From a virus, in the IMG/VR virus record IMGVR_UViG_3300049215_000850, positions 1-56,678 of that record: DNA of 56,678 nucleotides; one strand, given 5' to 3'. Below the pieces are notes generated by a model. The model was not told where the DNA came from. It did not search any database and saw nothing but the letters and a program-made list of their open reading frames with translations. Of this stretch, positions 51,416-56,678 are shown piece after piece (positions within the stretch are counted from its first letter, which is position 1; the number at the start of each line of letters is the position of its first letter). The position numbers and the translations under genes are program-made.

Positions 51416-51682
51416 ATGGGCAAAGAGATTCGGAAGTTCGTCGACATGCTCAAGGAAGAACACTCGGGTGGAGAAAAGCCGCCCGGCCTCTCGTGGCAGA
51501 AGTTCTTCAATGAGGTCGGTGCGGAGATGAGCCACCTCGGCAAGCAGGGAGCGCACGAGTTGGCCGCTGCGCTGTTCAACGGGTCGGCGTTCGTCATGTA
51601 CCCGCACGCGGGTCAGGGAGTCGAAGACCCGAAGCATGGGCTTCCAGAGCAGGCAAAGGAGGTGGATGGTCGGGAGATGTAG
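51416..51682 (+). CDS. Hypothetical protein after the coupling protein (88 aa)
   Basis: An 88-residue soluble protein rich in Glu, Lys and Gly, with a helical core (SWQKFFNEVGAEMSHLGKQG). It starts 8 nt after the coupling-protein stop with a GGTGA-type site, so it is probably co-transcribed. Function unknown. Confidence 0.6.
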   Translation: MGKEIRKFVDMLKEEHSGGEKPPGLSWQKFFNEVGAEMSHLGKQGAHELAAALFNGSAFVMYPHAGQGVEDPKHGLPEQAKEVDGREM

Positions 51683-51693
51683 CGGACTTCAAC

Positions 51694-51777
51694 TGGAGCG
51701 GGGCGGGAGAGTCGAACTCCGCGCCGCAAGGCTCCAGTTTGGAAGACTGGTGGACGCCCCTTGTCCTCTCACCCCGC
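51694..51777 (-). tRNA. Divergent tRNA-Gly(TCC)
   Basis: An 84-nt cloverleaf can be drawn on the minus strand. Acceptor GCGGGGT pairs with GCCCCGC (one G-U), then T73 and an encoded CCA. The anticodon arm is CCAGT-CTTCCAA-ACTGG with anticodon TCC (Gly GGA codons). The T-loop is TTCGACT with four of five stem pairs, and the D-stem is GGAC/GTCC. Two features are odd: four bases instead of two between acceptor and D-stem, and a 12-nt variable region that can form a GCC-ttgc-GGC hairpin, unusual for tRNA-Gly. It may be a functional phage tRNA or a decaying one. It lies antisense in a short gap within a rightward operon. Confidence 0.7.
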
Positions 51778-51783
51778 AACACA

Positions 51784-52098
51784 ATCAGGCAATCACAACT
51801 TCATTCTTCGTGCAAGGAGATTCTCATGCAAGACGCTTCGCAGGTTCTCGAACTGCTGTTCTGGCTGACCATGGCGGTCAGCTTGGGGTGTGGCGTGCTG
51901 AGCAAGCTGCTCGGCTGGCGCAAGCGGATTCGGGAGAAGGTGTAGCTGCGGGCCGGGCTTGATTCCGGCTAACCCAATTATGTCGAGGCGCGATTCTGAT
52001 TCGGCAGCCGGGTCGTATCGCATAGGCGTTTCCTTCAACGCCGCCGCAGCAAGATCACGCAATCACGTTTCATTCCTTCAGTCAAGGAGAGACTCATG
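51784..52098 (+). repeat. Duplicated 45-bp leader before two tiny membrane genes
   Basis: Segments 51784-51828 and 52054-52098 are near copies: an ATCAxGCAATCAC start, a TTCATTC stretch, then CAAGGAGA and CTCATG at the gene start. With one-base shifts allowed, most positions agree. Each includes the ribosome site and ATG of the following small gene, so regulation or an ancestral duplication of a gene unit is likely. Confidence 0.65.
51826..51945 (+). CDS. Tiny membrane protein (39 aa)
   Basis: A 39-residue protein with one hydrophobic helix (VLELLFWLTMAVSLGCGVL) and a basic end (WRKRIREKV). The ribosome site AAGGAG lies 6 nt before the ATG inside the duplicated leader. It could sit in the inner membrane beside the coupling protein. 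Confidence 0.6.
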   Translation: MQDASQVLELLFWLTMAVSLGCGVLSKLLGWRKRIREKV

Positions 52099-52260
52099 CT
52101 GTTCGCGTCCGGCGACACCAACATCTCGCACGTCCTCATCTTCCTCGGCCTCGTGATGCTGGGCATGAGGAAGACGTTCAGGGCATTCGACAGCGAAGGG
52201 GCGGTCAAGAAGGCCGCCCAAAACGGCGTCGTGGGTTTCATCGGCAGGTGGCTTCGATAG
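52096..52260 (+). CDS. Tiny membrane protein (54 aa)
   Basis: A 54-residue protein with a hydrophobic helix near residues 12-24 (VLIFLGLVMLGM) and a basic, amphipathic C-terminal half. It has a strong AAGGAGA ribosome site in the second copy of the leader. It is possibly a paralogous unit of the 39-residue gene. Confidence 0.6.
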   Translation: MLFASGDTNISHVLIFLGLVMLGMRKTFRAFDSEGAVKKAAQNGVVGFIGRWLR

Positions 52261-52269
52261 GAGGCCACC

Positions 52270-52377
52270 ATGCCGTTCATCTGGTTCGCGCTCGCGGTCG
52301 AGGCCGTGCTGACCGCCCTTGCCGTCATCAAGTCGACTGAATCCGATGGCGACGGGAGCGACGGGGGCGCGAGTTGA
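52270..52377 (+). CDS. Tiny membrane protein with acidic tail (35 aa)
   Basis: A 35-residue frame with a hydrophobic helix (FIWFALAVEAVLTALAVI) and a Ser/Asp/Gly tail. It starts 9 nt after the previous stop with an AGGAGG site. It is short, but the row of three such genes makes it credible. A GGCGGG/CCCGCC hairpin follows (52385-52405). Confidence 0.5.
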   Translation: MPFIWFALAVEAVLTALAVIKSTESDGDGSDGGAS

Positions 52378-52422
52378 AGAACCGGGCGGGGACTTCCGAC
52401 CCGCCATTTCCATGGAGGGCAC

Positions 52423-52608
52423 ATGATTCAGGCCAACGTTCCGGCAGACCCACGGATTCACGAAACCGCCACGCGGATGGCCAGGCGGTTCGTATGGGTC
52501 ATTCAGGCCATCCTCAGGGAAGAGGAGCGCGGCGACGCTCTCCGTGAGGCTTACGAAATCGCCCGCGAGGAACTGGAGGCATACGCCAATGGAAAGCGTG
52601 CGGGCTGA
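52423..52608 (+). CDS. Small helical protein before the excisionase (61 aa)
   Basis: A 61-residue charged helical protein (TATRMARRFVWVIQAILREE in the middle). GGAGGG lies 3 nt before the ATG. Its end overlaps the excisionase-like gene by 20 nt, suggesting co-regulation. Function unknown. Confidence 0.6.
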   Translation: MIQANVPADPRIHETATRMARRFVWVIQAILREEERGDALREAYEIAREELEAYANGKRAG

Positions 52609-52798
52609 ACAGCTCATGACCGCCGAGGAGCTGGCCAAGCTCATGCAGGTGTCCGAACGAACGCTCTGGCGGCTCCTCTCAGCGGGCAAGGTTCCGCAAC
52701 CCGTCCGATTCGGGCGCAACACTCGGTGGCGTGCGGCGGAGGTCACGGAATGGCTGGCGAAGGGCTGCCCCGAAAACAACGCTTGCGCGAAGGCATGA
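52589..52798 (+). CDS. Excisionase-like helix-turn-helix protein
   Basis: The 69-residue protein is of the MerR/AlpA type: MTAEELAKLMQVSERTLWRL, a helix-turn-helix, then LSAGKVPQPVRFGRNTRWRAAEVTEW, the wing. Such proteins serve as excisionases or directionality factors for tyrosine integrases. The start at 52589 has GGAGG 8 nt upstream; ATG 52616 is an alternative. The integrase lies 2.4 kb further on. Confidence 0.8.
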   Translation: MESVRAEQLMTAEELAKLMQVSERTLWRLLSAGKVPQPVRFGRNTRWRAAEVTEWLAKGCPENNACAKA

Positions 52799-52818
52799 GG
52801 CGTGGCATGGTCGGGGTA

Positions 52819-52898
52819 TGCGAGCGACTCTTTCATCTTCATTTTCAGCCTTTCGGTGTAGCGGACGTAAGTCGCTCGCAAGCTCTCTCGCGTCCGCT
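52819..52898. promoter_or_regulatory. Two interleaved inverted repeats (pseudoknot-like layout)
   Basis: In the 126-bp gap after the excisionase an 11-bp repeat TGCGAGCGACT (52819-52829) is mirrored perfectly at 52870-52880. A second repeat AGCGGACG (52860-52867) is mirrored at 52891-52898. The order left-1, left-2, right-1, right-2 is that of an H-type pseudoknot or of two exclusive hairpins. It could also be paired protein-binding sites. No gene lies here. Confidence 0.55.
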
Positions 52899-52924
52899 GC
52901 ACTGAGGGGCTGTATGGAGGGAAT

Positions 52925-53155
52925 ATGCCATATATAAGCGTCCACGTAAGCACCACCGAATTGTTTGAGGACGTCTCAGACAATGAACTTCTGAAAGAGG
53001 TTAGTCGCCGCAAGATTGGGGTTTCAGGTGAAGCCACTATCCCGGCGAGAGAAGCGCGGCAAAGCCTGATTGATTCATCAGATTTCTTGCGCAAATGTGG
53101 ACGTGTTGACCTCGCTCACAGGCTCGATGAAATCAAAACGGATTACCTGCCATGA
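52925..53155 (+). CDS. Hypothetical protein (76 aa)
   Basis: A 76-residue soluble protein (HVSTTELFEDVSDNELLKEV at the start, helical end). The ribosome site GGAGG lies 6 nt upstream, after the repeat region. It overlaps the next gene by 4 nt. Function unknown. Confidence 0.6.
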   Translation: MPYISVHVSTTELFEDVSDNELLKEVSRRKIGVSGEATIPAREARQSLIDSSDFLRKCGRVDLAHRLDEIKTDYLP

Positions 53156-53604
53156 CCAGCACACAGGGCGCAGGCCCCAAATCACCACGCCGTTTCTTTA
53201 AACCCGCTGACCGCCTCGCTACGGCATGGATGATGGAGCGATTCGGCATGAAGCTCATAACGCCAGACGGCAAGGATTTGTGCTGGTTTGAAGGCAGAAT
53301 CGGCTTTTGGGTGCCTTACCCGTTCGAGGGTGGAACTATTGAAGGCAAACGGTTGCTTATCGAAAGCCTTGACCCTCACTTCATCCACCCCGACTCGCTG
53401 CACTTGCTGGAGCCGCAGGCCGGGGACTTTTGGCAAGATCGCGACCTAGGCGGCGTATTGGAGCTGGTTAGGGATAGACTGCTCGTTCGTATGCCGGGCA
53501 TGCAAGTGCTTGATGCAAAGCGGGGTGATTGGGTAAGTGCTACGGGCCGCATCATCCAGCGCAACGGCATGGCCTTCCACTGGCCGGAAAGCGAGGCAGC
53601 ATGA
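53152..53604 (+). CDS. Hypothetical protein (150 aa)
   Basis: A 150-residue soluble protein, basic at the start (SPRRFFKPADRLATAWMMER) and aromatic later. No domain recognised. It overlaps both neighbours by 4 nt, within the rightward cargo operon before the integrase. Confidence 0.6.
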   Translation: MTSTQGAGPKSPRRFFKPADRLATAWMMERFGMKLITPDGKDLCWFEGRIGFWVPYPFEGGTIEGKRLLIESLDPHFIHPDSLHLLEPQAGDFWQDRDLGGVLELVRDRLLVRMPGMQVLDAKRGDWVSATGRIIQRNGMAFHWPESEAA

Positions 53605-54200
53605 AAGCTCGTCCCATCCTGATGTCCGCTCCGATGATTCGTGCCCTGCTCGACGGCAGGAAGACGCAGACAAGGCGCATAGTTAAAGAGCGGTACATCG
53701 AGTTCCTTCGCCCGACATCTTCGGATGACCCATCTCGAATGAAGCCGTGCCCCTACGGCCAGCCCGGCGACCTGCTCTGGGTGCGGGAGACGTGGTCCCC
53801 CTCGGTCGAACCAGAGAACCATGTACACGCTCGCCTTGGCTTCACTTACCGTGCTGATTGGGACCACTTTGATGACATGGAACTACGCGATTTTCGGTGG
53901 AAGCCATCGCTGCACATGCCCCGCATCGCCTCCCGCCTGACGCTGGAAATCACTGGCGTACGCATCGAGCGGTTGAAGGACATCAACGAGGAGGACGCAA
54001 TCGCTGAAGGCTGTGACGACAGCTACCTCGTAAAGAACAAATGCCAGCCACCGCATTCACGCGCATATCGCTATCTGTGGGAAGACATCAACGGCCACGG
54101 CTCGTGGGATGCAAACCCGTGGGTGTGGTGTCTTTCATTTTCTGTTATCAATCGCAACATCGACAACGTGATAAAGGATCGTGCCCATGCCGTGGCCTAA
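53601..54200 (+). CDS. Phage ASCH-like protein (199 aa)
   Basis: The protein matches a common phage family related to the ASCH fold: RPILMSAPMIRALLDGRKTQTRRIV, then GQPGDLLWVRETWSP, and a final NPWVWCLSFSVI. ASCH proteins are thought to bind RNA or modified nucleotides; the role in phages is unknown. It overlaps the next gene by 14 nt. Confidence 0.75.
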   Translation: MKARPILMSAPMIRALLDGRKTQTRRIVKERYIEFLRPTSSDDPSRMKPCPYGQPGDLLWVRETWSPSVEPENHVHARLGFTYRADWDHFDDMELRDFRWKPSLHMPRIASRLTLEITGVRIERLKDINEEDAIAEGCDDSYLVKNKCQPPHSRAYRYLWEDINGHGSWDANPWVWCLSFSVINRNIDNVIKDRAHAVA

Positions 54201-54789
54201 AGGTATCCCGTTCCCAAAAGAGGCAACAGCCAAACGCATTGCTACACTCCAGCGAAACGGGACCAGGCGGCGCAAGCCGGTGGTGATCGATGGCGTTCCC
54301 CATTGGATTTGTTCGACGTGCAAGCATACGAAACCCGCTCGGGAATACCACGCTGATGATCGCCGTCCCAACGGCTTGAAATCGCAATGCAAGAGATGTC
54401 ATTCTGAAACGTCGATCCGTACTCGTGATCCGGATTTACACCGCAAATCCAAACGCCGACATGAGGCATCAAGACGAGCCAGCAAGGCCCGTGTCGGGTG
54501 CTGGCCACTTTCTGAGAGCAGCCTTGCAGCGTTAGCCCGTATCCAAGGGAGCCGCTGTCTCGAATGTGCAAAGTCCCACGATCTGCAATGGGACCACATT
54601 GTTCCGCTTGCGAAGGGCGGCTGTCACGCGCTTTGGAATCTTCAGTTGCTCTGTCGGAAGTGTAACGAAATCAAGCAGGCCCGCACCGCAGACAATCGCA
54701 CCCCCCGAATGAAACTGTATGCGGCACTGACCTTCCGCGTGCACCAACAGAACGTCGATCACTTCATCAAGGGCAAGGAGGCCGCATGA
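54187..54789 (+). CDS. HNH endonuclease
   Basis: The 200-residue protein has an N-terminal zinc finger (ICSTCKHTKPAREYHADD with a later CKRCHSE) and a C-terminal HNH nuclease core (CLECAKSHDLQWDHIVPLAKGG, then NLQLLCRKCNEIK). The ATG at 54187 has AAGGA 8 nt upstream and is better than the GTG at 54181. It may act in homing or packaging. It is not next to the terminase, so packaging is less likely. Confidence 0.85.
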   Translation: MPWPKGIPFPKEATAKRIATLQRNGTRRRKPVVIDGVPHWICSTCKHTKPAREYHADDRRPNGLKSQCKRCHSETSIRTRDPDLHRKSKRRHEASRRASKARVGCWPLSESSLAALARIQGSRCLECAKSHDLQWDHIVPLAKGGCHALWNLQLLCRKCNEIKQARTADNRTPRMKLYAALTFRVHQQNVDHFIKGKEAA

Positions 54790-55175
54790 AAGGTATCCCC
54801 ATCCGCTTCAAGCAGTGGGACTGCGTCATCGAGAAGAGCAAGTACGCCAACGGCCGCACCGCGCTGATTCTCAACGACGCCCACAACGGCGAGCAGATTG
54901 CTGTCGCCACGGTCAACCTTCCCGATGTGGCCTGTGGACCGAATCAGGTCTTCATCAAAGACTACTCGGAGAACGAGGGCATGCTGGCCGCACTGGAGGC
55001 CGCTGGCGTCGTCAAGGCGACGGGGCAAACGGTCAATTCGGGCTACGTGTCCGTCCCATGCGCCGAACTCCTCCCGCCGTTCCGCGAGCGTAGCCGCCTC
55101 GAAGAGCTTCTCGACAAGCACAAAGGGCAGCCGGAAGAGCCGACACCTTCGCGCGATACCGGGCGGTCGAGGTAA
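54786..55175 (+). CDS. DUF4313-like protein (129 aa)
   Basis: The 129-residue protein shows a pattern common in plasmid and phage proteins of the DUF4313 type: EKSKYANGRTALILNDAHNG, VATVNLPDVA and FIKDYSENEGM. No catalytic role is known. It overlaps the HNH gene by 4 nt and is the last gene before the integrase promoter. Confidence 0.65.
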   Translation: MKGIPIRFKQWDCVIEKSKYANGRTALILNDAHNGEQIAVATVNLPDVACGPNQVFIKDYSENEGMLAALEAAGVVKATGQTVNSGYVSVPCAELLPPFRERSRLEELLDKHKGQPEEPTPSRDTGRSR

Positions 55176-55183
55176 TAACGGTC

Positions 55184-55212
55184 TGGCGCGCTCCGTCCTC
55201 TGGACGTATAAT
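55184..55212 (+). promoter_or_regulatory. Integrase promoter
   Basis: A perfect TATAAT -10 (55207-55212) is preceded by a weak TGGCGC -35-like box at 17 bp. Transcription would start about 30 nt before the GTG of the integrase, leaving room for the CGGAGG ribosome site. Confidence 0.55.
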
Positions 55213-55247
55213 CACCTAGTCGTCCCGATTCCCTCGGAGGCATTTCC

Positions 55248-56678
55248 GTGCCGTCGATTTACAAGAGACCCGCCGACAAGGGCAAGAAGAATAAGCCGTG
55301 GCTGATCGAGTACCGGGACGCCGACGGCAACCGGGCCTACGCCAAGGGCTTCACCGATAAGGGGCTGACCGAGCAGCTCGCGGCCAAGCTCGAAAACGAA
55401 GTCCTCCTCCGCAAGCGGGGGATGATTGACCCGGCTCAGGAACGGCTTCTGGCCATCAAGCAGTCGCCCATTGCCGACGCGCTTGCCGCGTTCGAGCGTT
55501 CGCTTGACAACACGACTCCGAAGCACCGCAAGCTCACCATGACCCGCGTCCGGCGGCTGGTCGAGGCTTCCGGCGTCAAGGCGTTGTCCGATTTGGAGGC
55601 GGAGAAGATCGAGGAAGCATTGAAGGAACTCCGTCGGGCAGAGGATTTGGGCAATCGGACTTACAACCACTACCTGCAGGCCATCGACGAGTTCGGGAAA
55701 TGGCTGGTGTCGTCGAAGCGGCTCCCCACGAACCCGGTCGCTGGTATCGGCCGTCTGAACGCCGAAACGGATGTCCGGCACAAGCGGCGGGCACTCACGC
55801 CGGAAGAAGTCTCCAAGCTCGTCCGTGCCGCTCGGGAATCCGGCTGCGAGGTGCAGGGGTATCCCGGGGAACTGCGGGCGCGGGTTTACCTGATGTCGTT
55901 CTTCACCGGGTTGCGGCGGCTGGAGCTGGGCAGCATCACGCCCAGGTCATTCAAGCTGGACGACGAACAGCCGACGCTGGTGGTCGAGGCCGCGTGCTCA
56001 AAGCACCGCCGGAAGGACACGCTGCCGATGCACCCGGAACTGGTCGCATTGGTGCGTGCGTGGACGGAAGGGATGGAACCCGACGCGCCGCTGTTCCCAC
56101 GGCTCGCCCGGAAAAAGACGTACACGATGGTTCAGAAGGATTTGGAACGGGCTGGCATCCCTTACGAGACGCATGAGGGGCTGGCCGATTTCCACGCGGC
56201 TGGGCGGCACAGCCACATCACCGGGCTGATTGCCTCCGGTGCATCCATCATGGAGGCCAAAGAACTGGCGCGCCATGCCGACATCCGGCAGACGGCGAAA
56301 TACACCCACATCGGGATGCGGGCGAGGGCCGACGCTCTTGCCGGGCTGGTCGCTCCTAACACATGCGAATCCGCCGAATTGTCGGAAATACGTCGGGTTT
56401 CGGGCGGCGTCCAGCGTCAGGAGGTTTCAGCGGATGACAGGGCGGCGGTTGGTTCACCCGCGTCCAGAAACGAAAAAACCCCTTCCGGGGAAGGGGTTTC
56501 GTCGTGTTGTGTCACTGACTTTCAGGAGGAGTCAGTTGACGTAAGTAGTGGAGGCGGCGGGAATTGCACCCGCGTCCCGAGATCCGTCCGTGCCGGCATC
56601 TACGTGTGTAGCCAATCATTTGATTGTCGGCCTCGGAGCCCCGATCGGCAGGGTCTCCTGCGGCTTATCCCATCATGA
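55248..56678 (+). CDS. Tyrosine integrase whose frame runs antisense through the tmRNA end
   Basis: The 476-residue recombinase would join the element to ssrA. It has an N-terminal arm-binding/SAM-like region (1-170) and a catalytic domain (about 180-370) with Arg223, the Lys region near 252-256, H316-x3-R320, His343 and the nucleophile Tyr352 (AKYTHIG). The start is GTG with GGAGG 7 nt upstream. The catalytic domain ends near 370. The frame then passes through a terminator (about residues 409-418), and residues 434-476 are the antisense of the tmRNA 3' part, so this tail depends on integration. The stop is the last codon of the window. Confidence 0.9.
   Translation: MPSIYKRPADKGKKNKPWLIEYRDADGNRAYAKGFTDKGLTEQLAAKLENEVLLRKRGMIDPAQERLLAIKQSPIADALAAFERSLDNTTPKHRKLTMTRVRRLVEASGVKALSDLEAEKIEEALKELRRAEDLGNRTYNHYLQAIDEFGKWLVSSKRLPTNPVAGIGRLNAETDVRHKRRALTPEEVSKLVRAARESGCEVQGYPGELRARVYLMSFFTGLRRLELGSITPRSFKLDDEQPTLVVEAACSKHRRKDTLPMHPELVALVRAWTEGMEPDAPLFPRLARKKTYTMVQKDLERAGIPYETHEGLADFHAAGRHSHITGLIASGASIMEAKELARHADIRQTAKYTHIGMRARADALAGLVAPNTCESAELSEIRRVSGGVQRQEVSADDRAAVGSPASRNEKTPSGEGVSSCCVTDFQEESVDVSSGGGGNCTRVPRSVRAGIYVCSQSFDCRPRSPDRQGLLRLIPS
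56473..56499 (-). terminator. tmRNA terminator inside the integrase gene
   Basis: On the minus strand the stem AAACCCCTTC / GAAGGGGTTT (arms 56490-56499 and 56476-56485) with a four-base loop is followed by six T. It lies 50 nt beyond the tmRNA 3' end, a normal distance. It lies on the element side of the probable crossover, so the element itself supplies the tmRNA terminator. Confidence 0.75.
56549..56585. other. Probable attachment site (attR side) in the tmRNA 3' end
   Basis: The T-arm and acceptor strand of the tmRNA, the usual identity segment for ssrA-integrating elements, directly abut the integrase side of the element. The exact core cannot be fixed because the other junction is not in the window. 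Confidence 0.5.
56549..56678 (-). ncRNA. ssrA: tmRNA (ssrA), 3' part, cut by the window edge
   Basis: The minus strand ends as a typical tmRNA: a final pseudoknot region with GGCTACACACGTAGATGCC, then the T-arm GCGGG-TGCAATT-CCCGC and the acceptor strand CGCCTCC followed by A73. The next bases are CTA, so CCA is not encoded. The T-loop reads TGCAATT where many tmRNAs have TTCGAAT-like loops. tmRNA rescues stalled ribosomes and tags the unfinished protein. The 5' part, including the tag reading frame, lies right of the window. Confidence 0.88.

Larger units (their letters stand above)
1..56580. mobile_element. Integrated siphovirus-like prophage with conjugation genes, right end at ssrA
   Basis: A full set of head, tail and lysis genes, a RecT/YqaJ recombination pair, an excisionase-like gene and a terminal tyrosine integrase lie in one block that stops inside the 3' end of a tmRNA gene, a classic integration target. 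The same block holds a MobF relaxase, two VirD4/TraG-type ATPases and a ParB. No chromosomal housekeeping genes are seen apart from the tmRNA. The right end is placed in the tmRNA T-arm by analogy with other elements in ssrA. The left end lies outside the window, because no second copy of the tmRNA 3' end is visible here. Confidence 0.75.

Noticed and set aside
49668-52377. Inovirus-like module (Zot-type ATPase plus small coat proteins)
   Set aside because: The ATPase has clear TraG/VirD4 motifs (GKG Walker A, LDEAATLG) and membrane topology, and no Zot or replication protein of filamentous phages is present.
52078-53094. 338-codon open frame on the minus strand
   Set aside because: It runs antisense to several small genes with good ribosome sites and overlaps, and through the inverted-repeat region. 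Its Ser/Arg-rich sequence looks like a shadow.

Overview
The window is the greater part, perhaps nearly all, of an integrated tailed-phage genome that also carries a set of conjugation and plasmid genes. Its right edge sits in a host tmRNA (ssrA) gene. A tyrosine integrase at 55248 runs rightward into the 3' end of a tmRNA encoded on the minus strand, so the tmRNA 3' end is the likely attachment site and the right boundary of the element. The left boundary is not seen: position 1 is the stop codon of a methyltransferase gene. The host is Gram-negative, because the element encodes an outer-membrane-type lipoprotein and an O-antigen ligase/polymerase-like protein. Many phage genes resemble the alphaproteobacterial and gene-transfer-agent gene pool (GTA-type holin, GTA-like baseplate order, a DUF2312/GapR-like protein, a DUF6362-like protein). 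The tmRNA, however, looks like an ordinary one-piece molecule ending in a terminator, whereas typical alphaproteobacteria have a permuted two-piece tmRNA. I therefore leave the host phylum open.

Layout from left to right. 1-8.2 kb: a probable cytosine-N4 methyltransferase (minus), a VirD4/TraG-like ATPase without membrane segments (plus), and a giant N6-methylase plus SNF2-type helicase protein (minus) preceded by a hairpin leader, a terminator and a promoter/operator. 8.2-10.0 kb: lysis genes (GTA-type holin, GH24 endolysin, several tiny membrane proteins). 10-33.5 kb: a complete siphovirus morphogenesis operon read leftward: small and large terminase, portal, head morphogenesis protein, protease, HK97 major capsid, connectors, tail terminator, tail tube, tail chaperone with a -1 frameshift, tape measure, a four-gene GTA-like baseplate set and a fibre. 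Two things interrupt it: a secreted/membrane cassette with the O-antigen ligase-like gene just after the capsid genes, and a 919-residue protein built from repeats. 33.6-37.4 kb: early leftward genes (DUF6362-, DUF1376- and DUF6551-like, DUF2312/GapR-like, a glycine-zipper lipoprotein, two small probable DNA-binding proteins).

37.4-42 kb: a rightward early operon with YqaJ exonuclease, RecT annealing protein, a DnaQ-like exonuclease and small proteins. 42.2-46 kb: a homing-type HNH-AP2 endonuclease and a MobF (TrwC/TraI-type) relaxase-helicase. 46-49.3 kb: small genes and structured non-coding DNA around a ParB gene. 49.3-52.8 kb: a membrane-anchored TraG/VirD4 coupling protein, four to five tiny membrane proteins, a divergent tRNA-Gly(TCC) and a MerR/AlpA-type excisionase. 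52.9-55.2 kb: small phage genes, an ASCH-like protein and an HNH nuclease. 55.2-56.7 kb: integrase, terminator and tmRNA.

Read together, the element seems able to be packaged in a long non-contractile-tailed particle and integrate into ssrA. It also carries a relaxase, two coupling-type ATPases and a ParB, but no mating-pair (VirB4-type) genes in the window. That makes it a phage/mobilizable-element hybrid and the most interesting property of the region.
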